From Eudorina sp. 2006-703-Eu-15 (lineage: Eukaryota; Chlorophyta; Chlorophyceae; Chlamydomonadales; Volvocaceae), in NCBI GenBank assembly GCA_003117195.1, contig BDSI01000068.1, forward strand, positions 616,970 to 680,969: a stretch of 64,000 nucleotides of DNA, given 5' to 3'. The notes beneath the pieces were generated by a model. That model worked only from the letters and a program-made list of their open reading frames with translations, was not told where the DNA came from and made no database searches. This document shows, piece by piece, positions 22,047 through 33,200 of this stretch. A program made the translations under genes and the position numbers. Every line of letters starts with the position of its first letter. The first letter of the stretch is position 1.

Positions 22047-24649
22047 TCATACGCAACCCATGAGCTGCAAGTCGCCCAACCCCACGTCCAGCCCCTCCAG
22101 CCCCTCGCCCGCGTCGTACATACACACGTGCGCGTACAGCACCTCTCGCGCCCCAGCGGCCGGCAGCGGCGGCAGCGCCACGCCGTACGTCCGCCCGTAC
22201 CGCGCGTGGTGCATCTCCAGCCGGCGCGCCGCCAAGTCGAGGCCGAACAGCAGCACGTCGCCGTCCTGAAGGAAATCGCTGCTGTTGCTACTGCTGCATC
22301 TGTTGCTGCTACTACCCCGACCGCCGCCGTCGCTGCCGCTGCTGCTGCTTCCGTCGCTCGCAGCGCACGGGCCGCCGCTGCCGTTGGCAGTACTGCTGCA
22401 GCGCGCCTCCTCTGGTATGCGTGTGATGCAGACCCCGCCGGCGGCGGCGGTGGCGGTGCCGGCCGCGGCCTGGCTCTGGTAGCCCTTAGACAGGCCCGCG
22501 AAATGCCATCCGAAGAAGCCGGGCCGATGCAAAGAGGATTGGCTACCCGTCGCTCCAGTCGCCGCCGCCGCCGCCGCCGCGGCGGCGATGCCGGCCAGCC
22601 GCTGCGCCCCGCTGCCGGGCGCCAGGGAGGGCAGGGCGGACGCCAGCAGCGGCAGCGGCCCAGACCAGGCGGCCGCCTCTGCCAGGGAGATGTACGGCAC
22701 TGCTTCCGGGGGCGTCCCTCGCTGCGGCGGCATGTCCTTAGTGCCGTCCTCCTCACCCTCCACATGCACCATAAAGACACCGATGCTGGTGTCTGGGCGG
22801 CATACCGCCGCTGCTGGGCCGCTGCTGAGTGACGGTAGCCCGCCGAGTGCGGCGCCTGCCGACGGCGGCCGGAAGGACATGCGAAACTTCCACAGGAGCT
22901 TTCGTGTGGGGAGGGCGTTGGCGGCGGCGGCGGATGTGACGGCAGGTCCGCAACCGACAGCGACGTGGGTGTGCTTCGGCGCCGTCGACGCGACCAGGGG
23001 GGCCGACGCGTGCGAGTAGCCGCGCGAGGTGAGCCACAGCCGGCAGCCATCCAGCAGCAACGCCGCCGGGCGGGACCGATAGCTGAACAGCGGCGCGGCG
23101 TCGTACCGCGCCAGGAGCGACGGCAGATCTGCGCACCGCACGTGCGGCAGGCTGCCGTACACATCCGCCGTGAGCCCCAGGTAGTCCAGGAGCGCATCCA
23201 TCTCGGCCTGCAGCCCCGGCGGAAGCTGCGGGAAAGGTGGCACGTACTGCAGGCCGTACAAATGTCGTCGTACGATGGGTTTGGGGGTTGGCGAGGCCGG
23301 CGCCGCGGGGCTGCTCCACGCACCAGGGGCAGGCGCGTGCGTCGCCGGGAGGACAGGTGAGGCCCCGGAGGGCGTGGGTACTGACGGCGGGAAGCACAGG
23401 TACGGCACATCACCGTTGGCACGGTCAGAGCCGTCCGTGCCAGCCGCGTCGTCGGTTAGGGTGCTGCTACTGCCGCGGCTGAAGTCCGCGCGGGCGTCTG
23501 TTGTGACGCCGCCGCCGCCGCCGCCGCCACTACGGCTGCTGTTGCTGCTGCTGCTGCTCCAGATACTTGCGGTGCCGTCGCAGCTGTTAATACGGCTGGC
23601 GCCGCTGCTGCTGCTCACGGAGTCATGGCAACCGCCTTCGCTCAACAGGTACGAGCTCTTGGTCTCGTCGGCGCCGTACATCCGCCCAGCAGCATCCGCA
23701 CACCGCTGCGCGGGACTGTCGTCATCGTGCTCTGAGCTCTGCGCACAACAACACGAGATGTGGGCGCATAGTTTGCATAGGTTTGCAACAGGGGAGCATC
23801 GTCTGCTGGCCATCAGGCATACAGGCAGTCGCAGGTTCTGGTAGGTTTGAGCCGAAAGAGAAAGCGTCGGCTCGGCCGCACGGTACTGCACGGCATGCAG
23901 TATCTGGCAGTACGCGGCGCCAGACAATGGTGGCGCAGTTTCGTTTATGCAGTGTATGGCGAGGAAGCTTTGGCTGTCACCGATGACCCGCGGCGTCCGC
24001 TGTGACGTCCGTAATAACCGAGTCGAATGTGCATCGTGTCACCTTGGGATCAGTTAATCGATCAACACCTTCCGACTGTGATGATTGGGATCAATGTGAC
24101 CATCAGCGACCATTTATGACGAACGCCGTTGACGCCGCTAATGCGGGTTTGTTCAGCCTGGTTCAGCCCGGTCGGGCCCAGTACCATTTTTAGCCACTTT
24201 CTAACGCGTGGAACCAAAAAACCACGGTTAAAACCAAACCCAAACTCATTTCCGGGTGAAGTACCTGGCAAAAGTGATATCAGCATGGTCTCACGTTCGG
24301 GCAAATGTGGCAAGATGAGCGAGCAAGCACAAATATTTTGTGCACCAGGTAACCGCTTCGGCATCGAACGAACAGATCCCCATCATCTTACCACGCACTC
24401 AAAGACTCCCAGGCAGAATTGCCTCACAGTGAGCCACTGCAAAAGAACTTGAGCGAGCCGTGGCCGACATTCCAACTGCAGAGGCTCGGCTCGCACGGCG
24501 GCACATGTCGACTTCCGCCAGTGAGCCATCGCTGCCAGGGTGCTATTCGGAAATTGTGTCAACGTGCTCAGAGGAACATAGAATGAGACTCCTTGGGCAC
24601 TGATTACTACTCTTTCGTCGCCATCGATATGAATCAGACTATAATCCAT
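22047..24649 (-). CDS. BTB/T1-like domain protein, function unknown, two exons
   Basis: Exon 1 (24649-24392, 86 codons) ends at a good donor, GTG|GTAAGA. Exon 2 (23738-22047, 564 codons with stop) starts after TGTTGTGCGCAG, and both junctions are phase 0, giving about 649 aa. Exon 1 has GVSFYVPLSTLTQFPNSTL, which fits the start of BTB/T1 (potassium-channel tetramerisation-type) domains used in ubiquitin-ligase adaptors and oligomerisation. The rest has Ser/Gly/Ala-rich linkers separating ordered blocks: PPFPQLPPGLQAEMDALLDY, then RKLLWKFRMSF and SIGVFMVHVEG, then HRPGFFGWHFAG. It ends in GDVLLFGLDLAARRLEMHH...GLGDLQLM, which is faintly SPRY-like. The start is the first ATG of exon 1, and an upstream exon cannot be excluded. 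The BTB call is by eye. The rest is unrecognised. Confidence 0.7.
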
Positions 24650-25497
24650 TTCGGGTGACCACACAAGTCTACTGGCGATTCATCAGTGATCAACGCAACA
24701 ATTTTCCAGTTATGATATACAGCTGAGTTACAACTGTCGGAGGCTTCCTACTACGGTTTTGTATGAAACCGTTAGGGCGTTGGTATGAATTCGTTGGCGA
24801 ACACCTCAAACATACAGAACGCATATAAATCTTATACCGATGCTTATATTTATTTATGCATCTCCATATCTGGACGAAGCGACCGCGAGTGGTTCTCTCA
24901 TTCCGAAGGCCTACCCATGTAGCCCGGGAAGGGCCTGCCCAACATCATAACTTTAGTCAAATTTCAGGACTGCACATTGACATTGTCTCTATCAGATTCC
25001 ATAATTCAAAGAGCCTGTCACAGGCAGAGGTCGCGGCGCAAATTTGCGTACAAGTGCGTGCGCGCCTCGCTCAGTGTTTGAAACACTGAAACCTGTCAGG
25101 AATAGACAGGAGTAGGCCTCATACCTTCACATGAAGTTCTTCACACTGAGTTGAAACCCAAAAAATTTATAACCATAATGTTCATACTACACCTTCCGGC
25201 TCTAGGTTCGTTTCCATACGGACTGAACGGACCGAACGGACGGCCCCCTGACAACCTGTGCAGGCCCTCGCAGAACCTGTGCAGGCCCTTGCAGGATGCA
25301 TAAATCACATCAACGGTCCTTATGTAGCTGGTCTACGAGCAATGAGCGGTCAACACAATGCTTCACACAGTACAGGGTAGTTGGTAATACGGGACACGAA
25401 CCCGAAGCAACCGGCCAACCGCTAGCATCGACAACGAATGTAAGGATTAGCCGTAGTTAATTCGAAGGCCGAATGCGGTAATGTTCTTTACCGTTAT

Positions 25498-25902
25498 GTA
25501 CCGTATTGCTACTTTGTTTAAATTTTCTTAAGGGTTTTCTGCTACGATTATTCGTGCCAACCATCGTGCATGTCACCGAATGCTGCGGGCCCACCGAAAG
25601 GTGCTGAGCGAGGGCGAGAGCGAGGGCGAGCGGGGCCCCCTGCCCCTCTGTTTCCAGCAAGGATTTCCCGTTGCCAAAGCCGCTATTGGTCCTGTCTTAT
25701 TACGGCCATGGCATTGGCACAGCCAGTCGTGCTATCTCGCGTGCCGTATCTTCGAGTTCGTGGCCTGTCCCGAAGTAATGTTCAATATCTGCAAATTATT
25801 GCCGAGTCCGTCGCGAATATCTCAAATCACGTAAAAATTTCAAGGCCACTTTTCCTGCCATCACGAACTTTTCAATCGCGGAAACAAAGTAGCAATACGG
25901 TA
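25498..25902. mobile_element. Non-autonomous DNA transposon (MITE-like) with 21-bp terminal inverted repeats
   Basis: The first 21 bases at 25499-25519 (TACCGTATTGCTACTTTG plus TTT) are an exact reverse complement of 25882-25902. The 405-bp element is flanked by GTTAT at 25493-25497 and 25903-25907, a likely 5-bp target duplication, with one extra G at the left edge. There is no transposase frame inside, so it would need an enzyme from elsewhere. Confidence 0.75.
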
Positions 25903-26725
25903 GTTATTATTTGAGTACGAGTTACGAGCGCCTTTAGTGCGCCGCCTGAGTTGGCCTATTAATGTATTGTTGTCGAAGACTTAAGCAGACGTACGTTGTT
26001 GTGCATTCTGGTGTGTGTGAAGTCGGCTTACGCCATTTGACATTGCAAGTATGTAACAACCTTTGAGCTCCCAACTTTGAGGGGTCCTATTCCCTTTCAG
26101 TGTGGTCTAACCTTACATATCATAGGCGTGATGTACATACTACTGCGTGTGTTGGTTAAATTGTTCCTGGTGCGCGCACTGTGAGACCCGTGGCGTGATG
26201 TCGAAGGATGGGCATCAGCAATGGCCGAGTAACCATTGCGATGATGTTCAAGTCGCTTTACAGGATGATTTTGGACTATAATAAGTGAGTTCATGGACAT
26301 GAGCCGGTCGCGCTCGCAGTCTGGCGGTGTTTCCGTACTGTTTTGTGTTCATGCTCAGGATAGGGACGTCTGGCACATAGATGGCTAAATGTACCCCTCG
26401 ACAAGTTTATTCTTAAAATTGTTACAGTGGAACCCTCGGGTCATCGGTGACAGCCATCGGCGACAGCCGAAGTTTCCTCACCACAGACTGCATAGACGAA
26501 CTGGCGCCACCATGGCGCACCGGACAGGCTCCACAAGTGCACCGAAACACTCCCCGGGCCCACACTACCAGGGAACCACGCGTTCCTGAGAACCAACCAC
26601 CGTTCCTGAGAACCAAGCCCGCTCTGGGGGAGTTAGCCAAGTTTCCTGTGCTATTGTTAGCTGCAATGGCACTTGCGATCTCAGGAGCCTTACAGGTGCC
26701 GTGAACATATGTAGAAGCCCCTTGA

Positions 26726-26985
26726 CACTGGCATTCTGTCCAGAGATCGGCGGTTCGATTCCCCGTCCCCTCGCCGCCGTGTGATTAGGCGTGTCTGGCG
26801 CGCTGTCCAGGAGAGGCAATCTTGACGCGGGTGTAGTGGCCGGTATGGCTGCGTGACCCCCCCGCGGGTGATGGAGGATGGGTGCGCAGTCCTTGGTAGG
26901 GGTCGATGAAATGAGGCACCTACGAGCTATCTGGGCCCGTTGGAACACCCGGTCGGGATACGGGACCACCTTGTAACGGTTAATA
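26726..26985 (+). mobile_element. SINE-like insertion with 11-bp target-site duplication
   Basis: The target duplication AAGCCCCTTGA is at 26715-26725 and 26986-26996. The element starts CACTGGCATTCTGTCC, has a B-box-like GGTTCGATTCC and ends CCACCTTGTAACGGTTAAT. Its start lies inside what would be the tRNA-like anticodon arm, so the copy is probably 5' truncated and lacks an A box. The 11-bp duplication indicates target-primed reverse transcription. Confidence 0.85.
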
Positions 26986-27766
26986 AAGCCCCTTGATTTG
27001 GGGTATTTATCGGACACGTTTACCATTGATTTGGATGACTGGAACGCTTGTTTGCTCATATTGGGGCAACCTACCCGTATGCGCAAATACTCGCAGCGCT
27101 TCGGAAGCATTTAGAGGACAGTGCGGCTACCCCGTTTGCTCAAGCCAAGGGAAAACGGTGTCCTCTAGCTCTTTCCTGCTCCGAAGCGCTGGGGGTTTGC
27201 ACTGGAGGTTCCTGTGACCTCGTCCGGCGGGCAATTGCAGGGCAAACTGCACCCAGTTGAAGGTTAAGCACTCAGGATGTCATCTTGTCTTACATCACGC
27301 GTTGTGGAACCTCATGGAATTACATTCGCCCTTCGGGTTCGTCCAGCCATTCGTGGAATGAAAGGGGGTTGGGTCGCCTTTCCCTTCGTTCAGCGTCTTC
27401 CGAAGTCTTCCAGGTTGGACTGGCGAGCCCTGACCGCGTTCCTTCAAATCGTTCTTGCCTAGTGACACGGTGTACAACGAACGGCGTACAGCAGGCACAT
27501 CCGAAGCGCTGCCACTGTGCATGCTCCCTGTGCCATTGGCTCCGTTAGCGCTGTTAGACACGCCCTGTTCTGGTTTTTTCGTACCGTACGGCATCACTGC
27601 CGATGCGACTCAAAGACGCGCCTGTCCCGCACATGATGTTTTAAAAACAGCGATGGCAAAGCGCCTGGGGTCAAACCCAGCACAAGCCCGAGCGCGTGGG
27701 GTGCAAGTGCGGTGCTCAGGGGTGCACAGAGACGTGTTCACGATTTCAAGTTGCTAAAGCTATCTC

Positions 27767-27967
27767 TCACGGATACAGCTGACCGCGACAGTCGCAGCTA
27801 AGTTTGCCATGGCCTCCAAGAAGAAAGGGCCAAGGGGCCGCGCGGGCAAGCACAGTCTCCACGTCAAAAAGTTGCAGATCAGGCATCTCGGGCCGTCGGG
27901 TCGCTAGGTACTCCTCGTACAACAGGTGGTGCTCTTGGATCCTGCACTTGGCTGCCTCGTAAGTCAT
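27767..27967 (-). CDS. Small reading frame of uncertain status
   Basis: A 66-codon frame starting MTYEAAKCRIQEHHLLYEEY and ending GHGKLSCDCRGQLYP. Its mixed charged and aromatic composition looks more like real protein than neighbouring shadow frames. A truncated retroelement tail begins just upstream of its start. It could be a small gene, one exon, or a relic. No family is recognised. Confidence 0.2.
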   Translation of the reverse strand: MTYEAAKCRIQEHHLLYEEYLATRRPEMPDLQLFDVETVLARAAPWPFLLGGHGKLSCDCRGQLYP

Positions 27968-28002
27968 CGTTACTAGCTACACTAGCAAACGATTAATCAA
28001 TC

Positions 28003-28075
28003 AACCGTTACAAGTTGGACCCGAGTCCCGACCGGGTATTCCAACGGGCCCAGATAGCTCGTAGGCGCCTGTCGA
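28003..28075 (-). mobile_element. 5'-truncated retroelement tail
   Basis: On the minus strand it carries the last roughly 70 bases of the shared-tail family: the GGGCCCGTTGGA block, CCCGGTCGGGA and terminal CTTGTAACGGTT. No head and no clear target duplication. Confidence 0.75.
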
Positions 28076-29182
28076 TTGCCGTCAAGTTGCCGTGGCCATA
28101 AAGCTGTCCTAGAAAAAATCGATCGAGCTTGCGAAACCCTGCGATGTCCGTTGGGCACGCCACGCTGCCGCTGCCCCCCACTGCGCAAGGGCGGATGTGG
28201 GGACGTGCGGCGTTGGCGACGGGCGGCGTCGGGCGATCCATCAGTATGCTGTGTTAGCCGCAAAGGCTAACCGAAGTAACCCATTTGGGCTCCCTAGATT
28301 TTGAGCGTCTGTGCGGCTATGCCGTACCGACGTACAACTGTAAACCGGAACGGCGACGAGCCATACAGACGATCACAATACAAGGAGCCCAGTTGGGTTG
28401 GGTTTGGGACCCATCCTGTATGCCATTGCGTCCCACATTGTGACGGGCGACCCGACTGATGGATAAGCTTCGACTTCTCTAGCGAAGCGAAGCGAAGCGT
28501 AGAGATAGGAGAGTTATTGCGAACGAACTGCCGTGGTGCGTGGAAGCAGGGCGCATGAGGCGTCTGTGTACGGCTAGGTACCGTCGGAAGGTCTGGCTAT
28601 TGCGGCGCGCTTGCGCACCGTCCTGTTAACTGCCGTAGTTCTGACTTACCACGAGGCTTGTCCCTCTGCCGGGACAGTGGCCTCTAGTCCCCGACCCACC
28701 CACCCTGCGCGGGCCGGTCGAGGCATTTGCGGTGCCCTGGCACCCGGGTTTTTTCGTTCTTCACCCCGGGTGCAGGGTTTTCCGGTGGGAGTAACCGGGG
28801 CGGAGCCCCGGGTGTTCGGTGCAACACGGGTACTGTCATCTCTATCGGCCACTAGTGCACACTTACAACGGGTTGGTGTTGGGGGGCCAATACGCTTGGG
28901 GCTGGGATTCGGATCGCTTCGGAGTTTTTTGGCGGGGTCGCCGGGATCGGAGTGCCGGCTTGGAGCTGTGGATGGCCGGGATCGGAGTGCCGGCCATTGC
29001 CTCGCCTGGATTGTTCTGCTGTAACGCATCACGGCAGGAGTGAGCAATAAGAAGACTTCTAGTCGTATGCAGCGCAGTAACCCGAATGATGGACAAGGAG
29101 ACTTCTAGTCGTGTGCAGCGCGGCTGCGCGTTGGCGCCATGAATTCACCCTAGTCATCCCTCCACTACGCACCCCCAACCAT

Positions 29183-29185
<3 letters not shown>

Positions 29186-29269
<84 letters not shown>
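29186..29269. repeat. (AC)n microsatellite
   Basis: Pure AC tract of about 42 units in the intergenic region upstream of the ADP-ribosylglycohydrolase gene. Confidence 0.98.
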
Positions 29270-29273
<4 letters not shown>

Positions 29274-30211
29274 GAGGCGAGCCCAGCCGAGTACTAAGAC
29301 TCGGTCCATCGTGTTGGGGGCACCAGCCCCATCGGCTCGAGCCTTTGCGGCAATTCACATTCCCGACGTCGCACGTCGGTGACGTTCAATTCACAACCCC
29401 GACGTCGGTGACGTACACCGCTGGTGCTCAGCTTCTGCTGTATGGCACACGTTGTTTGCAACATCTCATTCCATGCGCGAGACAGAGGAGACCGGAGGAA
29501 GCGGCGGCTGCGTGCGGTGGTGGCAACTAAATCGACCGCGCATCTCTGCGCATCTGCGTCAGCTGCCGGCCCAACGCGGTGTGATCCTTGCAGGCGGGCT
29601 GAAAATGTTGCCTACCACCTGTCACTTCACAATCATGCTCTCACCACAGACGTGCGGCGCTGGCAAAAACACCAAGCGGGAGCACTCTTGGGCCTGGTGC
29701 GGGCACCAGGCAGTGGCCGCGTGGTGGAGGCTACGCACAACCTAGAGATTCTGCTGTGATTCTCAATGCCCCCGCACAATCGTCTCGTCGGTTGCGCAGG
29801 ATTGCGCGACGTGGTCAGCGCATTTGCGCACCCAGGACAGGCGTGGATATTGTGGTATACCCATGTCGCTTTAGCTTTTGGCGCCGACGGTAAAAATTTC
29901 AACGCAGAGGTGAACCATGCCATGCTACCGAACCCCGTAGCAGGGAGTCACATCGGTGGAAGATCGCATGGTTCGCTGCCGTTCGCGAAAACTTGGTAAA
30001 ACATTGAAGCAAATGTTCACCGAGCCGCAATTCTATTGCGTGATGCTGCAGTATCTTGTACAGAGCTTTCTTGTTGTCGTGATTGGTCAGCTCACACCAG
30101 CATCCGTATCGGACTGCTTTATGCGCGATTGCAGATTTCATCCAGTCATTTAACGTAATTTATTCAATTCTGTAGCAGGCGACAGGCTCCGTGTCGTCGC
30201 TTTCGCAAACC

Positions 30212-33200
30212 ATGGGAGACTTTTCTGGGAGGGCTCGGGCGGCGTTGCTGGGTGCTTTCGTCGCCGATGCTGCAACATCGTCTCTCCATGTGAGGCTTTG
30301 AGGCGTGGCCGTCCATATGATGCCGGTTTCGGAAAGTCGCCTTCATCGAAGCAATCACAAGGGCAAAGTGCACTTGGCACAGCCTTGCTCGGTTTCATTG
30401 TAAACCTCTGCCTCACTGGTAACGTTTATTCTGACCTACAACGCACGAGAGCCGGAAAATTGTAGTAACGGCAGCTCCCTATCCAGCCTTCCTAGCTTGC
30501 TCTCCATACAGATGCTGGGCGTGAATTGAGTCGACAGCATTACAGGATTTATGCTGCATTTGGGCTTGTTGGTTTCGCCTCAGTTCAGCTGGCAAACTTG
30601 TGACGGCTGCAGCACCACCTGGCCCGGCCTTGCAGGACCTTGCACGCTCCCACGATGTCGTTGCTAACGTACCCCGCCTTCCCTCTATCTCTCCCATACG
30701 TAGTGGATATACAATAGAAACAAGCTGCGGGAAACGCTGACCACCCCTGTGGACCGAACGAAAGAGCCGGAGTTCTTCGACCCGCCCTCATGCCCCTTCT
30801 ACACTTGTGGCCTTGGCGATCTATCCCCGTATGGCGAGGAGCTGCTTCCTCTGGTGAATTTCATGGCCACGACAGGCGACTGTGAGCCGCAGGCCTGGTC
30901 AAAGGTGCGTGGCAGCTACCGTTGGAACCCCAGACCAATGAGCGCGGGTCGCTAGCGTAGGGCAGTGCCTGGCATGTGGGTCGGTCGGTAAACTAGTAAC
31001 GGGCATTCGCCGGATGCGGAGGACAGGAAGGGCTGTTGGCCTGCGTTTGAAAAGCTGCCAGATCGGCAACAGCAGTTGATGGCGGTCGACTGGGAACCAA
31101 GGATTTGGTGGGCCATGCCGCGGTCCTGACCGCATCACGGGAGTCACTCGCGGCGTCATGCAGGCGCTGCCACGGGCAGCCAGACAGGCGGAGCCCATTG
31201 CACATCTCCAGGCGCGCGGAGCAATCTGCCTTTCTGTCTTCCTCTTTGCGACGCTCAGCCGTTGTCCTGACCACGCACCGTCCACGGTACGCTCTCCGCA
31301 CCCCCGTGTTGGCGCAGTACCTGGCGGCGCACTACTCCTCGGAGCCGCCGCTGGTGTACGTGAACCACAGCGCGAAGGCCATGCGCGATGCGGTGGCGGA
31401 GGGCAAGGCCTGGCCGGATTGTGGCGACACGATGGACAACCAGGCAGGTGCCGCGCGGGGTGGTGTCTCTGGTGATCGGTCCGGTAGTGCGTCATAGCCA
31501 AGGCAAACCGCCCGACCCGAATCGATGCGTGTATGCAGCGATGAAACCCGTGCCCGCCGGGTGCTTGTATGTGTGTTTGTGCGTGTGCGTGTGCTTGCAC
31601 GATGTATCCCTTTCTTCGATTGTGCGTTACTGGCATGCCTTGGAACCCACATCATACGTCGTCACGCCTCCTGCGGTATGACCCCCCTTCCCCTCCCGGT
31701 CGCACTCCCGTGCGGACCCTTAGGCCAACTGCTTTGTCAAAGCGCCGGCGGTCGTGGCGCTGTACGGCGGTCTGAACGACAAGGGTGAGGCGCTGCGCGA
31801 GGGGATCGAGCATGCGGTTCGGGCGCAGCAGAACAACGATGTGGCGGTGGAGCTGGCATGGGCCGCGGCGCGGGTGCTGGAGCGCGTGCTGCAAACGGTG
31901 GGGACCGGCGACGGCTGGTGGAGATGGAAATATTAAGACAATTGGTAGACAGCATTTCAAATAGCGTTGGAACGAGATATCGCAACATGATGAGGAGGGA
32001 GCAAACAGGGAACAAATCTTGTTGGGCACACTGGCCTGTTAGGGGAACGCTGCCGAGGCGGATCGGGGTGGGATAGGGGGACACTACCGAGGCGAATCGG
32101 GAGGGGAGAAGGGCGCGGGAGGAGTTGGGTGGCTTTTGGATGGGTCGGCACGATGTGGGTTGCCCCACTCTCGTCTTCAGGACGGGCTGGTGGCATGGCT
32201 GTTGGGTGTGTGCTGCGGTCTCCCGGCCGTGCCAAGTGCCAATGCGCCGACGATCGGCATCAGCTGCCAGCTTACCGGTTGCGACTCCTGGCACATTGTT
32301 GCCGGGCCCCCTCAGCGCTAGATTTATTTGCCGCCCAAGCGTGTACGGATAATCATACCGCTTGTGGGCCGGAGTCTTTCCGGTACCGGACAGACCTGGT
32401 CGGGCTTTCCAGCAGCACGGACTTGGCATGGAAGGAAGGACTTTGCGGATCCCGCAGGGGTGCACGGCCATCAAAGTCTGTTGGATGGATTCTTAGAGCG
32501 CTCCCACCTCTTGGTCCTATCCCTCCTCCTTCCCGTTAACTCTTCCCCCTCTTCCCCCTCCCCGTTCTCCTCACCGCGCACTTCCTCTTGTCCCAGGGCG
32601 GCAGCGTGGAGGCGGCGCTGGAGTGGGTCCTGACGCCCGAGGGAGGGCTGGACGACAAGCCCAAGGCGCGGGAGGCGGTGCAAGAGGTCCTCGCAAAGAA
32701 GGACCTACATCCCAGGGGTGAGGGACCGACCACTCACCGGATCCACTCGCCGGATCCAGGATCCACAGCACGAAACACACAAAATGTACAAGTCACCGGA
32801 GGCTGTGGGCGCCGCGCATCAACGTGGCGTTGTGTATTGCCCCATCTGTCGGCTTCGCCACGCACGCAGCAGCCTGCGGCAACCCCTGCCGTACCCTCCA
32901 TGCGTGGGGAGGACAAAAAGGCAAGCCCCAGACAAATCGTCTGGGAGGTGGCGCCCGGTGCGCCTACGCGGACTCACGCCGTGCGTGCAAAGTTATCAAC
33001 AAGCCAGAACGAACTCGGTCAGCCGGGGCATGACGTCCCCGGATGACGTTACACGTTACCTGCTGCGCCGCCCTACAGGCCTGATGTACCAGGACGGTCC
33101 CGAGGTCAAGTTTGGACCTTGGGGTGCGGGCTGCGGCAACCCCGGCTGCCTGAAGGCGGCGCTGCTTGTGGCGCTGCAGGTGCGGTGCGGACAAAGGGGG

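Larger units (their letters stand above)
24650..30211. other. Repeat-rich, AT-richer intergenic region
   Basis: About 5.5 kb between the divergent BTB-like and ADP-ribosylglycohydrolase genes. Base composition is visibly lower in GC than the flanks. It holds a terminal-inverted-repeat element, a SINE-like insertion, a truncated tail copy, an AC microsatellite and one small doubtful reading frame (27767-27967). Short direct repeats occur near 28943/28979 and 29053/29099. No complete protein gene is supported. Confidence 0.6.

Noticed and set aside
27048..27260. Frame with FAHIGATYPYAQILAALR
   Set aside because: It looks protein-like for about 50 residues, but a stop lies just upstream and no splice-compatible partner exon was found. 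Possibly a decayed fragment.
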